Shown one piece after another: positions 27,343 through 35,421 of a stretch of 50,903 nucleotides of DNA; position 1 is the stretch's first letter, and each line of letters starts with the position of its first letter. The notes beneath the pieces were generated by a model, which saw only the letters and a program-made list of their open reading frames with translations, was not told where the DNA came from and searched no databases. Origin of the DNA: CAZZNQ01 sp964655775 (GTDB lineage Bacteria; Planctomycetota; Brocadiia; SM23-32); NCBI GenBank assembly GCA_964655775.1, contig CAZZNQ010000019.1:1-50903 (forward strand). The letters run 5' to 3'. The translations under genes were made by a program, and so were the position numbers.

Positions 27343-28461
27343 GTGAAGGACCTGAGCGAATTGAGCGAGCGTGGGTTCAGCGAGATCCTGGACTTCATCA
27401 ACTCCGGGGTCTACGTGACCGATACCGACCGTCGGATCGTGTTCTGGAATAAGGCCGCCGAGGAGATCACGGGATACAAGGCAGAGGAAGTCGTCGGAAA
27501 GCACTGTCGCGATAACATCCTGGTTCACGTCGACCATAACGGCCGCCCTCTGTGTACGACCGATCTGTGCCCGCTCTACCGGGCCATTGCACGCGATAGA
27601 AAGAGCGAAGGGCCGGTCATCATCTACGGCAAGACCAAGTCCGGCGAGCGCATACCCATGTCCACGAGCGTGGCCCCGGTCCGCGACGACGACGGCCAGG
27701 TCATCGGCGGAATCGAGGTGTTCCGCGACGAACGAGACACGATCCGCGAGATGGAGCTCGCCCAGACCGTTCAACGCCAGATGGTCACCCAGACGCCTCC
27801 CGAGGACGAGCGCATGAAGTTCGCCGTCGAATACTCACCCCGCGAGTTGGTTGGGGGCGATATATGCCACATACGTCGGCTGGACGACGACTCGTTCGCC
27901 GTCTTCGTCGGCGACGCCGCAGGCCACGGACCCGCCGCCGCTCTCTATTGCTCGCTGTCCTACAGCCTGCTCATGGAGTGCCAGGATCACCTGTCTCGCC
28001 CCGCCGAACTGATGGACGCCATGAACCAGCGGGCCTGCGAGAGGGCCACCGGCCTGGGATTCATGACCGCGGTCTGCGCCAACATCAACGTGGCCGAACC
28101 GTCGGTCAGGTACTGCGCGGCCGGACATCCGCCCATCCTCTGCCAGAAGGCCGGCGACCCCGCGCCCGTGCAACTTGAGCTTTCTCACCTGCCCATCGGC
28201 ACTTACGAGGGCGCAACCTACGAGGATGAGACCGCCTCCCTGGACAGGGGCGACCGCCTCTTGTTCTACACGGACGGGGCAACCGACGTTCGCACGGCCC
28301 CCGAGGAGCGCCTCGGCATCAACGGACTGGCGGACCTTGTCGGCGAGCATCCCCCCCGGCCCACCGCTCAGGTGCGCCCGCTGCTGGATGCAATCCTGGA
28401 CGCCTGCATCGACGTGGAACCGGACGACGACATCACTCTGGTCAGTTGCATGTTGCTCTGA
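27343..28461 (+). CDS. PAS-domain SpoIIE/RsbU-type protein phosphatase
   Basis: A 372-residue cytosolic protein starting at GTG with GGAAAGGAGC upstream. A PAS domain covers about residues 10-125 (GVYVTDTDRRIVFWNKAAEE) and carries Cys-containing loops (GRPLCTTDLCPLYRAIARD) often seen in PAS sensors. After a short linker the PP2C-type domain has ELVGGDICHIRRL, VFVGDAAGHGPAAALY and DRLLFYTDGATDV, with metal-binding Asp at the usual places, ending DDDITLVSCML. Such phosphatases control partner-switching modules by dephosphorylating anti-sigma antagonists. No anti-sigma or antagonist gene is nearby. A MEMO-AMMECR1 gene follows 24 bases downstream. Confidence 0.92.
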   Translation: MKDLSELSERGFSEILDFINSGVYVTDTDRRIVFWNKAAEEITGYKAEEVVGKHCRDNILVHVDHNGRPLCTTDLCPLYRAIARDRKSEGPVIIYGKTKSGERIPMSTSVAPVRDDDGQVIGGIEVFRDERDTIREMELAQTVQRQMVTQTPPEDERMKFAVEYSPRELVGGDICHIRRLDDDSFAVFVGDAAGHGPAAALYCSLSYSLLMECQDHLSRPAELMDAMNQRACERATGLGFMTAVCANINVAEPSVRYCAAGHPPILCQKAGDPAPVQLELSHLPIGTYEGATYEDETASLDRGDRLLFYTDGATDVRTAPEERLGINGLADLVGEHPPRPTAQVRPLLDAILDACIDVEPDDDITLVSCMLL

Positions 28462-28485
28462 GCCTGCCGACCTGGAATACACGAC

Positions 28486-30087
28486 ATGGGCGCATCATCC
28501 CGTGCTTCCGAGCACTTCTTTGGAACAGCGTTCGCCGCACTCGCCGTGACTTTCTGCGCGCTCGCGTCTGTCTCGGCCACTGTGGAGGACGTGCGTCAGC
28601 CGATGGCTGCGGGCAGCTTCTATCCGTTAAGCCAGGGGGAGCTTCGCGCACAGGTCGAGGGCCTGCTGCGGGACGCCCGACCCGACCGACCCACCGAGCG
28701 CAAAAACTCCCGGCCGACGGCCATTGTCGTGCCGCACGCCGCATACCGCTTCAGCGGGGATACGGCCGCCCTGTGCTATAAGCTGCTGGATGGCACGCCT
28801 CCCCCGTCGCGCGTGGTGCTCCTTGGCCCGAGCCACCACCTGAAGATGGCCGGGAGTTGCAACGTCGCCGACTTCAGCGCCTACTCGACCCCCCTCGGGC
28901 AAGTCCGCGTGGACCGCGCCGCTGCGGACCGGCTGTTGCAGACCAGCGTCTTTCACAGAACCAAACGCCCCCATGCCGCCGAGCACTGCCTGGAGGTCCA
29001 GCTTCCGTTCCTGCAGACGCTATGGCCGGACTGCCCGCCCGTGGTGCCGATTCTGACCGGCACGCTGACGGCCGATCAGGCCCGCTCGGCGGCAGCGGGG
29101 CTGGCGGAGATTCTCGACGAAGAGGCGCTGCTTGTCGTCAGCACGGACTTCACGCATTACGGCCCGCGGTTCAGCTACGCCCCCTTCGCCGGCGCGCGCG
29201 GACAAGAGCTGAAGGCCCGGATACGCGAACTTGACATGGGCGCCGTGGACCGCCTTAAGGCCCTGGCGCCGCTGGAACTGAGACGTTATCTGGTCCGCCG
29301 GCAGCCGACGATCTGCGGCAGTCAAGCGCTGCTGGTCCTGCTGGAGTTGCTGCAGGGCACCGCGGCAGCAACCGTCTTTCAGAACTGGTCCAACTCGGGC
29401 GAGACCACGGGGAGCTACAGCGACTGCGTAAGCTACGTGGCAATGACCTTCTACGCCCCTCCCGGCGCTGTCGCAAAGGCGGAAGAAAGACTCGATGCCG
29501 CACGGACAAGCTCGGACGAGGCACCATCCATATCCGCGCACGACCGCAGGTTCCTGCTCAAGCTCAGCCGCGATGTGGTCAGGAAGGCACACTCGCCGGA
29601 GGAAGCTATGGGTACGGTCGACCAAGCTCTGGAGCAGGAAGCGCTGTCGGAGACGCTCTGCTCGCCGTATGGCGTTTTCGTGGCCCTGAAAGCGGACGGC
29701 CGCCTCCGGGGCACTGCAGGCTCCTTGACCGGCGACGCTCCTCTCTGCCGCGCCGTGCCGCGCATGGCTCTGTCGGCAGCCGCAAACGCTCCCAAGGCGC
29801 ATCCCATCCGGGCCGATGAGCTCCGCAGTCTGGAGGTATCCGTCAACGTCCTCGGGCCGATCCTGCCCGTCTCAGACATGAGCGACATAAGGGTCGGCAG
29901 GGACGGCCTGGTCGTGCAGAAGCGCGAGCGCTCCGGCGTGATCCTGCCCCAGACGCCAGTCGAAAACGGCTGGGACAGGGAACAGTTCCTCGCGAACGCC
30001 TGCGAGAGGGCGGGCCTTGCCTCCGACGCTTGGCGTAGTGATTCGACAACAGTTCTTCGTTTCAGTGCAACAGTTTTCCAGGAATGA
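28486..30087 (+). CDS. MEMO-AMMECR1 fusion protein (AmmeMemoRadiSam B plus A), apparently exported
   Basis: A 533-residue fusion. Residues 1-35 look like a signal peptide (FGTAFAALAVTFCALASVSA). A MEMO domain follows (about 37-320): RQPMAAGSFYPL, IVVPHAAYRFSGD, LLGPSHHLKMAG, AEHCLEVQLPFLQ and STDFTHYGP, with the putative metal-ligand His positions kept. The C-terminal 180 residues are AMMECR1 (LRGTAGSLTGDAPLC, GWDREQFLANACERAGL). The usual RGC of LRGCIG is RGT here. In other bacteria these two domains accompany a radical SAM protein of unknown function; none is in the window. Export is an inference from the N-terminus alone. The gene sits between the PP2C and ThuA genes. Confidence 0.85.
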   Translation: MGASSRASEHFFGTAFAALAVTFCALASVSATVEDVRQPMAAGSFYPLSQGELRAQVEGLLRDARPDRPTERKNSRPTAIVVPHAAYRFSGDTAALCYKLLDGTPPPSRVVLLGPSHHLKMAGSCNVADFSAYSTPLGQVRVDRAAADRLLQTSVFHRTKRPHAAEHCLEVQLPFLQTLWPDCPPVVPILTGTLTADQARSAAAGLAEILDEEALLVVSTDFTHYGPRFSYAPFAGARGQELKARIRELDMGAVDRLKALAPLELRRYLVRRQPTICGSQALLVLLELLQGTAAATVFQNWSNSGETTGSYSDCVSYVAMTFYAPPGAVAKAEERLDAARTSSDEAPSISAHDRRFLLKLSRDVVRKAHSPEEAMGTVDQALEQEALSETLCSPYGVFVALKADGRLRGTAGSLTGDAPLCRAVPRMALSAAANAPKAHPIRADELRSLEVSVNVLGPILPVSDMSDIRVGRDGLVVQKRERSGVILPQTPVENGWDREQFLANACERAGLASDAWRSDSTTVLRFSATVFQE

Positions 30088-30125
30088 CGCCCCGTTGCGG
30101 GCGCCCAATTGAGGAGAGAAGGACG

Positions 30126-30857
30126 ATGGCCGACGTGATGAAGGTGACGGTGTGGAACGAGTTCATCCACGAGATCGAGAACGAGGAATGCAAGGCCGTT
30201 TACCCGGAGGGAATGCACCACGTTATAGCGGCGCGCCTGAACGAGGAGGGGGACATGACCGCCCGCACGGCGACGCTCCGGGAGCCGGAACACGGCCTGA
30301 CCGACGACGTGCTGGCTGATACGCACGTGCTCATCTGGTGGGGACACCGTGCGCACGGCGAAGTCAGCGACGAAATCGTCGAGAAGGTCCACGAGCGGGT
30401 GATGGAGGGCATGGGCATCCTGGTCCTGCATTCCGGTCACTACAGCAAGATATTCAAGAAACTGGTCGGCACCACCGCCTCGCTCAAGTGGCGTGAGGCC
30501 GGCGAGAAGGAACGCCTCTGGGTAGTCAACCCCGGCCATGCCATCGCACGCGGCATCGGCCAGTACATCGAGTTGCCGCACACCGAGATGTACGGCGAGT
30601 TCTTCGACGTCCCCCCGCCGGACGAGCTCGTGTTCGTCAGTTGGTTCGAGGGCGGAGAGGTCTTCCGGAGCGGGTTGTGCTACTACCGCGGAAACGGCAA
30701 GCTATTCTACTTCCGCCCCGGACACGAGACCTTCCCGATCTTCAAGAACCCCGACGTGCAGAAGGTCCTCGTCAACGGCGTGCGGTGGGCGGCCCCGTCC
30801 GGCGGTCCTGAGCGCACCTTCGGAAACGTCAAGCCGCTGGAAAACCTGGGCGACTGA
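30126..30857 (+). CDS. ThuA-like domain protein
   Basis: A 243-residue ThuA-family protein with a class I glutamine amidotransferase-like fold. Motifs: MKVTVWNEFIHE at the start, LIWWGHRAHGEVSDE, ILVLHSGHYSKIFKKL, MYGEFFDVPPPDELVF and LFYFRPGHETFPIF. ThuA was linked to trehalose utilisation in rhizobia. Related proteins are abundant near sugar catabolic genes, but the reaction is not settled. The start at 30126 is chosen because GAGGAGAGAAGG precedes it. No signal peptide, so cytosolic. It is the last gene of the 27343-30857 run and faces dnaA tail to tail. Confidence 0.9.
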   Translation: MADVMKVTVWNEFIHEIENEECKAVYPEGMHHVIAARLNEEGDMTARTATLREPEHGLTDDVLADTHVLIWWGHRAHGEVSDEIVEKVHERVMEGMGILVLHSGHYSKIFKKLVGTTASLKWREAGEKERLWVVNPGHAIARGIGQYIELPHTEMYGEFFDVPPPDELVFVSWFEGGEVFRSGLCYYRGNGKLFYFRPGHETFPIFKNPDVQKVLVNGVRWAAPSGGPERTFGNVKPLENLGD

Positions 30858-30925
30858 GACCGACCGACGGCGGTGAGGCCGAGGTCGAGTGCACACCTGG
30901 CGCCAGCGCGGGCGTCGGCTGGAGG

Positions 30926-32377
30926 TCACGACGCGTTCCGCGCCAGGTTCACTAGGCGCCGAAGCAGCGCATCCAGCTCGGGTGAGCCCTGCCGCTCCTT
31001 GCCGATCTTGTCCACGGCGTGCTTCACGGTGCTGTGCGTCCGCCCTCCGAACGCGCGCCCTATGTCGGTGAGGGACGCCTCCGTCAACTCCCTCGACAGC
31101 AGCATGGCGACGTGCCGGGCGCGGACGACGCTGCTCGCCCGCGATCCGCCCTGAAGCTGCGACATTCTCACGCCGCATTCGGCGACCACCACTTCCTTGA
31201 TCCGGCCGATGGTCACTCGCACGGCCGGCGCAGACCGAATCATCGTCGAGAGGGCCTTCCTTGCCGCCGCCACGTCGATTTGGTCGCAGCCGTCCACCGT
31301 CGTATACAGGAACAGGCACCGTACGGCCGCCTCGACCCCGGCGAAGCCGTCACCGGACACGTCCGAAACGAACTCCTGCGCGTCCGACGTCACCTCCAGG
31401 CCCCACTTCTCCACCATCTTCCCGACCACCAGCCCCCGTTCGTCCTCCTTCGGTGGGACAAGCACAGTCGGGAAAGCGCGGCTCAGCAGGGAGCGGAAGC
31501 CTTCTTTGACCTCGGACATGCCGTCCGGCTGCGGCACGCCGCTCAGCGCCACGCGCCCCCCGTGCGACAGTATGTGTTTCACGCTGTGAAGCAGCTCCAA
31601 CTGCCCCGCCGGTTTGCCTTCCAGGAACTGCACGTCCTCCAGCAGCAGCACGTCGCACGAGCGGTACCGGTTCCGGAACGCGTGCGTGGTCTTACGCTGG
31701 ATGGCGTGGTAGTAGTCGTTGCACCAGTCTTCGGCCGAGAGATACGCGCAGTTCAGGCTGCAGGGCGTCCCGGACGCCAGGGCGTAGATCGCCTTCATCA
31801 GGCAGCTCTTGCCCACACCGTAGTCGCCCTGCACGTAGAGGAACCGGATGCGCGGATTCGGCTGCCCGGCGAACTCCTTGGCGGCGGCAAAGGTGAACCG
31901 GTTGGACTTGGTGACCACCAGGTGCTCGAATCCCCAGTGCTTCCTGTGGTCGTCCGCCTGCTGAGCGTCGCGGAATTCGCCGGCCGGCTTCGCTTCCTTG
32001 CCGTCCCCTTTCAGATCCTCCCACTGCTTGGCCCGAAGCGCCCGGAACAGGCGCGGCGCCACGTCGAAGGTCACTTCGAGGTCGCGCCCGACGAGATCGG
32101 CCAGCGCGTCGGACACGCACCCGCCGTAGCGCTCCGACACAAACTGCAGGATGATGGGGTTCGGCACGCCCACGACGAACCGCTCGTCCGTGACGTCCAT
32201 CAGCTCCATCTGGCGGAACCAGAGGCCGTAGCGCTCCATGCCCAGACGGTCCTTGATGTTGTCCAGCAACAGGTCCCAGAGCTCGCCCCAGGTCTCCACG
32301 CCGCACTTCTCGCGCAACGCTCTGGGGAGTGATCTGTGGCGGGAACCGGTCTTACCCTTGTCACCGCCACCGGACAT
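30926..32377 (-). CDS. dnaA: Chromosomal replication initiator DnaA, divergent
   Basis: About 483 residues. Domain I (ETWGELWDLLLDNIKDRLG, then VPNPIILQFVSERYGG) and a linker lead to the AAA+ domain. Walker A is GDYGVGKS at 184-191 (usually GGVGLGKT) and Walker B VLLLEDVQF at 243-251 (usually LLIDDIQF). Domain IV carries the DNA-binding signature (LTDIGRAFGGRTHSTVKHAV; usual GGRDHTTV). DnaA binds DnaA boxes and opens the origin. The ATG at 32377 has AGAGG upstream; TTG at 32404 is less likely. dnaN and recF are not adjacent. The protein is recognisable over its full length but unusually diverged, so a DnaA-like paralogue remains possible. Confidence 0.85.
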   Translation of the reverse strand: MSGGGDKGKTGSRHRSLPRALREKCGVETWGELWDLLLDNIKDRLGMERYGLWFRQMELMDVTDERFVVGVPNPIILQFVSERYGGCVSDALADLVGRDLEVTFDVAPRLFRALRAKQWEDLKGDGKEAKPAGEFRDAQQADDHRKHWGFEHLVVTKSNRFTFAAAKEFAGQPNPRIRFLYVQGDYGVGKSCLMKAIYALASGTPCSLNCAYLSAEDWCNDYYHAIQRKTTHAFRNRYRSCDVLLLEDVQFLEGKPAGQLELLHSVKHILSHGGRVALSGVPQPDGMSEVKEGFRSLLSRAFPTVLVPPKEDERGLVVGKMVEKWGLEVTSDAQEFVSDVSGDGFAGVEAAVRCLFLYTTVDGCDQIDVAAARKALSTMIRSAPAVRVTIGRIKEVVVAECGVRMSQLQGGSRASSVVRARHVAMLLSRELTEASLTDIGRAFGGRTHSTVKHAVDKIGKERQGSPELDALLRRLVNLARNAS

Positions 32378-33420
32378 GGAATGCCTCTCTGCGGACACGT
32401 ACAATCCCTGTTGCGAGCTTGCGTTCGCTTAGCCGAAAAACCAACTTTTCCTATGGGGAATACGGCGAGACAACGGCTGGTACAGCAAGCCCTCCGGAGG
32501 CCGGACGGTGCGATGCGCAACTCGCTTTCTTGGTAAGCCCCGCGCATCTGGCCCGAGATCCGGAAGGCAGGATGGAAAGCCTGTACTGAGAAAAGAGTCT
32601 CATTGGCGAACCTTGCCGAAACCCTTCTTCGCCCCGGGGCGATCCCCGGCTGGCACAGATATTAGCACATCTTCCGCGATGTGCAACCCCGCACTCCGCG
32701 CGGTTTTTGGCGCTGCCGGAGTCGGCCTGACATAAGTGCGTGCTTTCCAACGGATTCCGAAAGCGGACGATTGTTAAGAGAATGCAAAGATTCTATTACT
32801 GGCATCGTCACGGTCCGAGAAGGCCAGCATGGCGGCACAGGGGCATGATCCTTACCCCTTGCTCGCAAAGCACTTATCCGGAGCGAGGCGCGGCGTGGTC
32901 GCCGGCATGAACCGTCGTCGCCTGAGAATGCCCTGAACGGCCCTCTCAGGCGTCGGCGCTGCGGCCAGCCCCCGTGTGCCATACATCCCACAAACCGTGT
33001 TACGCTCCGGACTGTGTCGGTGCGGCCTTGGCCAGCCGGCACCCGGACCACCAAGTCGGCGCCCGCCATGCAGTTACGCGAGCCGACCGGATCGCCCTCC
33101 CGCCCCTCGACCAAACCGATGTAACGAACCACCCGAACGTGTAACACGCAAGCGCCCGGCGTCACCCACTGCCCGCTGCCCCGCCCGTCGACGTAGAGCA
33201 CCGCAGGCAAGCGTTCGGTAAGCACGGGCCCGACGCAACGCTGCCGGTCAGGTGGGCGCTCGAGGCGCAACCCGGTCCGGCGGGAACTCAGCCGCCCTGC
33301 TGGAGCCCAGCCCGGTAGACAGGAAAACCATGGGCTCAACATTCGGGGCCGGAGCCGCCCCCACCCGCGTCGCGGTCAACGCTCAGCCGTCCTCCCATTG
33401 CGAACCCTCGCGGGCCGAGC
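32378..33420. other. Gene-free region upstream of dnaA
   Basis: About 1.04 kb with no convincing gene. It holds several inverted repeats: GCACATC/GATGTGC (32665-32684), GGCGAA/TTCGCC (32605-32633) and the palindrome CCTCCGGAGG (32491-32500). The only DnaA-box-like string seen is TTATCCGGA near 32873, two mismatches from TTATCCACA, so no origin is called. A minus-strand frame at about 33000-33240 has somewhat protein-like composition but no supported start. Confidence 0.5.
32665..32684. repeat. Perfect 7-bp inverted repeat upstream of dnaA
   Basis: GCACATC and GATGTGC separated by six bases. There is no T-run, so it is not a typical terminator. It could be an operator or an RNA hairpin. Confidence 0.45.
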
Positions 33421-33726
33421 CTACTGCCGCGCAACCGGCTTGCGATCAGTTGTAAAGAACGTCTGAATCCAACGAAGCGAGTAATTCGTCAGGAAGCACA
33501 ATGCGGCGACCAACCAGCAGAAATACATGAAGTAGACGCCCGGGCGGGCTAGCTCCGCGTGGGCACTGTCGTATGCCTCCGCGGGCCAAACATATCCGTA
33601 CCCGGACAAAGCCACTCCTGCCCGCCACTGATAGAAAGCCCAAATCACAACGCCCAGCACAATAAGCAGCGATCCCCAGATGATACCGGCCACAGGCTGA
33701 CGCGTCTTTTCTGCGACTCTCGACAT
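33421..33726 (-). CDS. Small two-pass membrane protein of unknown function
   Basis: A 101-residue protein with two hydrophobic segments (about residues 11-31, VAGIIWGSLLIVLGVVIWAFY, and 66-83, FMYFCWLVAALCFLTNY) separated by a polar, Tyr-rich loop of about 30 residues. The C-terminus is basic (TTDRKPVARQ). GGGAG precedes the ATG at a normal distance. No family recognised. It stands alone between the dnaA upstream region and tRNA-Ala. Confidence 0.6.
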   Translation of the reverse strand: MSRVAEKTRQPVAGIIWGSLLIVLGVVIWAFYQWRAGVALSGYGYVWPAEAYDSAHAELARPGVYFMYFCWLVAALCFLTNYSLRWIQTFFTTDRKPVARQ

Positions 33727-33919
33727 TGACCAACTCCCTTTATCGCAAGCAACACTCGTAGATGATAGTCGTCTATCTCTACTGATCTGCTACCCGGTAG
33801 CGTCCACCAATCCGGAGTCACCTGATTCGGCAACCGGTGCGCGCAGTTCGTCGTCAATGTCACCGTGGTACGACTGAGGAGCTTCCCACTGCCTTGCTGT
33901 CCGGCGCCGCGCCCAACGC

Positions 33920-33964
33920 AAAAACCCCGCGAGGCAGCTACCGTAAGTGCATGCCATCGCGGGG
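33920..33964 (-). terminator. Terminator downstream of tRNA-Ala
   Basis: On the minus strand CCCCGCGA (33964-33957) pairs with TCGCGGGG (33932-33925), with further pairing inside the loop (GGCA/TGCC), followed by TTTTT at 33924-33920. Confidence 0.75.
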
Positions 33965-33970
33965 CTTGTG

Positions 33971-34046
33971 TGGTGGAGGATAGGGGGATCGAACCCCTGA
34001 CCTCGACAATGCCATTGTCGCGCTCTCCCAGCTGAGCTAATCCCCC
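33971..34046 (-). tRNA. tRNA-Ala (GGC)
   Basis: A 76-base cloverleaf on the minus strand. Acceptor GGGGGAT pairs with ATCCTCC (one G-U). The D arm is TAGCTCAGCTGGGAGAGC. The anticodon stem CGACA/TGTCG encloses the loop ATGGCAT, giving anticodon GGC. The T loop is TTCGATC. CCA is encoded. Confidence 0.97.
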
Positions 34047-34359
34047 AGCGTTGAGAACAGTATACCTCTAAGAGCCTGACTCGTCAAATGCCCTGAGGGC
34101 CAGCGCACCGGCGCTCACGGCGCCACGGGCACGTCTCCACTGCTACAGGGCCGCCCCCCATCTCGACGACTTCGGGCCAGCGCCGTGCGTTCCGAATGCA
34201 CAAAGCTCTGTCACTCTTAGCCGCTGCTCAACCCGGTTCAGGCCCGAGCGATAGCGCACGGAGTCGGTCGATCTCAGACCACTCGCGGGCGTAGGGCCGA
34301 CGACGAGTGACGTGACGCCATACCGCGATGGGCGACGTCAGGCCTTCCGCGCCTAGCGC
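34047..34359. other. Intergenic region upstream of tRNA-Ala
   Basis: About 313 bases holding the tRNA-Ala promoter. The rest, up to the stop of the glycoside hydrolase gene, shows no feature I can name. Confidence 0.45.
34059..34087 (-). promoter_or_regulatory. Predicted strong promoter for tRNA-Ala
   Basis: On the minus strand TTGACG (34087-34082), a 17-base spacer and TATACT (34064-34059), 12 bases before the tRNA 5' end. Confidence 0.65.
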
Positions 34360-35373
34360 TCAGGCGTCGGTGCCGACCGGCTCGCTGGTGGCCACGGTGA
34401 TCCCGCGCCGGTCCTTGGCGTTCACCTCGTCGACGTCGTTGGGGCCCTTTCGCCGGGACGCCCCGTAGAAGTGGTATAGGACACCGTCACGGGCTATCAC
34501 GCCGGGCTTGTGCGCGTACTGGGCATCGATGCTGCCCTCGGCTCCCACGTCCACGAGCACTTCGCCCGCTTTCCGCCAGGTGAGCAGGTCGTCGCTGAAG
34601 GCCACGAGCTCGCGCGCATGGTTGTCGGCGGCCAGACCGTAGTAGAACATGCACCACACGCCGCCGACGCGCAGCACGCAGGGGTCGGCGGCGAACAGCT
34701 CGTCCATCGAGCCGGGGCCGCCGTTGCGGATGACAGGGCTGCCTTCGTAGCGCGTCCAGTTCTTCAGGTCGTCCGACCACGCGACGCCGATCTGCTCATG
34801 CCACGGCCAATGCAGAGTCTCCTTGGCATTGTAGAAGATGTAGGAACGGCCGCGATGCTCGATAATCTGCGGCTTGTAGAGCCCGCCGCGCTCCCATGCG
34901 GCGCCGTCCTCCGGGCGCAACGCCTGCGGCTCGATATGCCAGTCCTTCAGACCTCTGCCCCGGGCGATGCCGAGGTATCCCCTGCCCTGCTCCTGTCCGG
35001 CCTCGGGATAGCCATGCCAGACGCCGAGCAGGCGGCCGTCGACCAGGCGCACCTCGCCCGGGCCTATCAGGTCGTTGTCGCGCAGCACGGACGTAATGGA
35101 CACGCTGAACTCCGTGGGTGAGCCGGCCGGCCCGCGCTCCCTGACGACGCCCTCCCGCCGCCACGTCAGCAGGTCGTCGCTCGAAGCCAGGCCGGTGCGA
35201 TAGCCGATGCCGTCGAAGCCGATGTAGAACATGCGGAACCGACCCTGGTAGCTGAACAGGAAGGGGACGTCGACGGAGTGGCTGTCGAAGTCGCCGCTGC
35301 GATACGACGGCGCCAGCAACAAGCGGTTGACCTTGAACGGCGTCCGCACCTGCTCGATCGGGTCGCGCGTCAT
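34360..35373 (-). CDS. Glycoside hydrolase, five-bladed propeller (GH43/GH32-like)
   Basis: A 337-residue protein built of repeated beta-propeller blades with the typical signatures VPFLFSYQGRFRMFYIGFDG, TGLASSDDLLTWRREG, ERGGLYKPQIIEH, SYIFYNAKE, VAWSDDLKNWTRYEG, ADPCVLRVGGVWCMFYYGL and YHFYGASR. Asp and Glu residues near blade starts (SVDVPF, GPGEVRL, AADPCV) are candidates for catalysis. Exact family and substrate cannot be set by eye. No signal peptide, so probably cytosolic processing of imported sugars. GGAG lies five bases before the ATG. It follows rseP by 48 bases on the same strand. Confidence 0.78.
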   Translation of the reverse strand: MTRDPIEQVRTPFKVNRLLLAPSYRSGDFDSHSVDVPFLFSYQGRFRMFYIGFDGIGYRTGLASSDDLLTWRREGVVRERGPAGSPTEFSVSITSVLRDNDLIGPGEVRLVDGRLLGVWHGYPEAGQEQGRGYLGIARGRGLKDWHIEPQALRPEDGAAWERGGLYKPQIIEHRGRSYIFYNAKETLHWPWHEQIGVAWSDDLKNWTRYEGSPVIRNGGPGSMDELFAADPCVLRVGGVWCMFYYGLAADNHARELVAFSDDLLTWRKAGEVLVDVGAEGSIDAQYAHKPGVIARDGVLYHFYGASRRKGPNDVDEVNAKDRRGITVATSEPVGTDA

Positions 35374-35421
35374 CGGGACTCCGGTCCCCTTTCCGCCCCG
35401 GCAACTCCTGGCTCAGATCGC

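Noticed and set aside
32378..33420. Replication origin next to dnaA
   Set aside because: Only one weak DnaA-box-like string and no AT-rich unwinding element seen; not callable without skew data.
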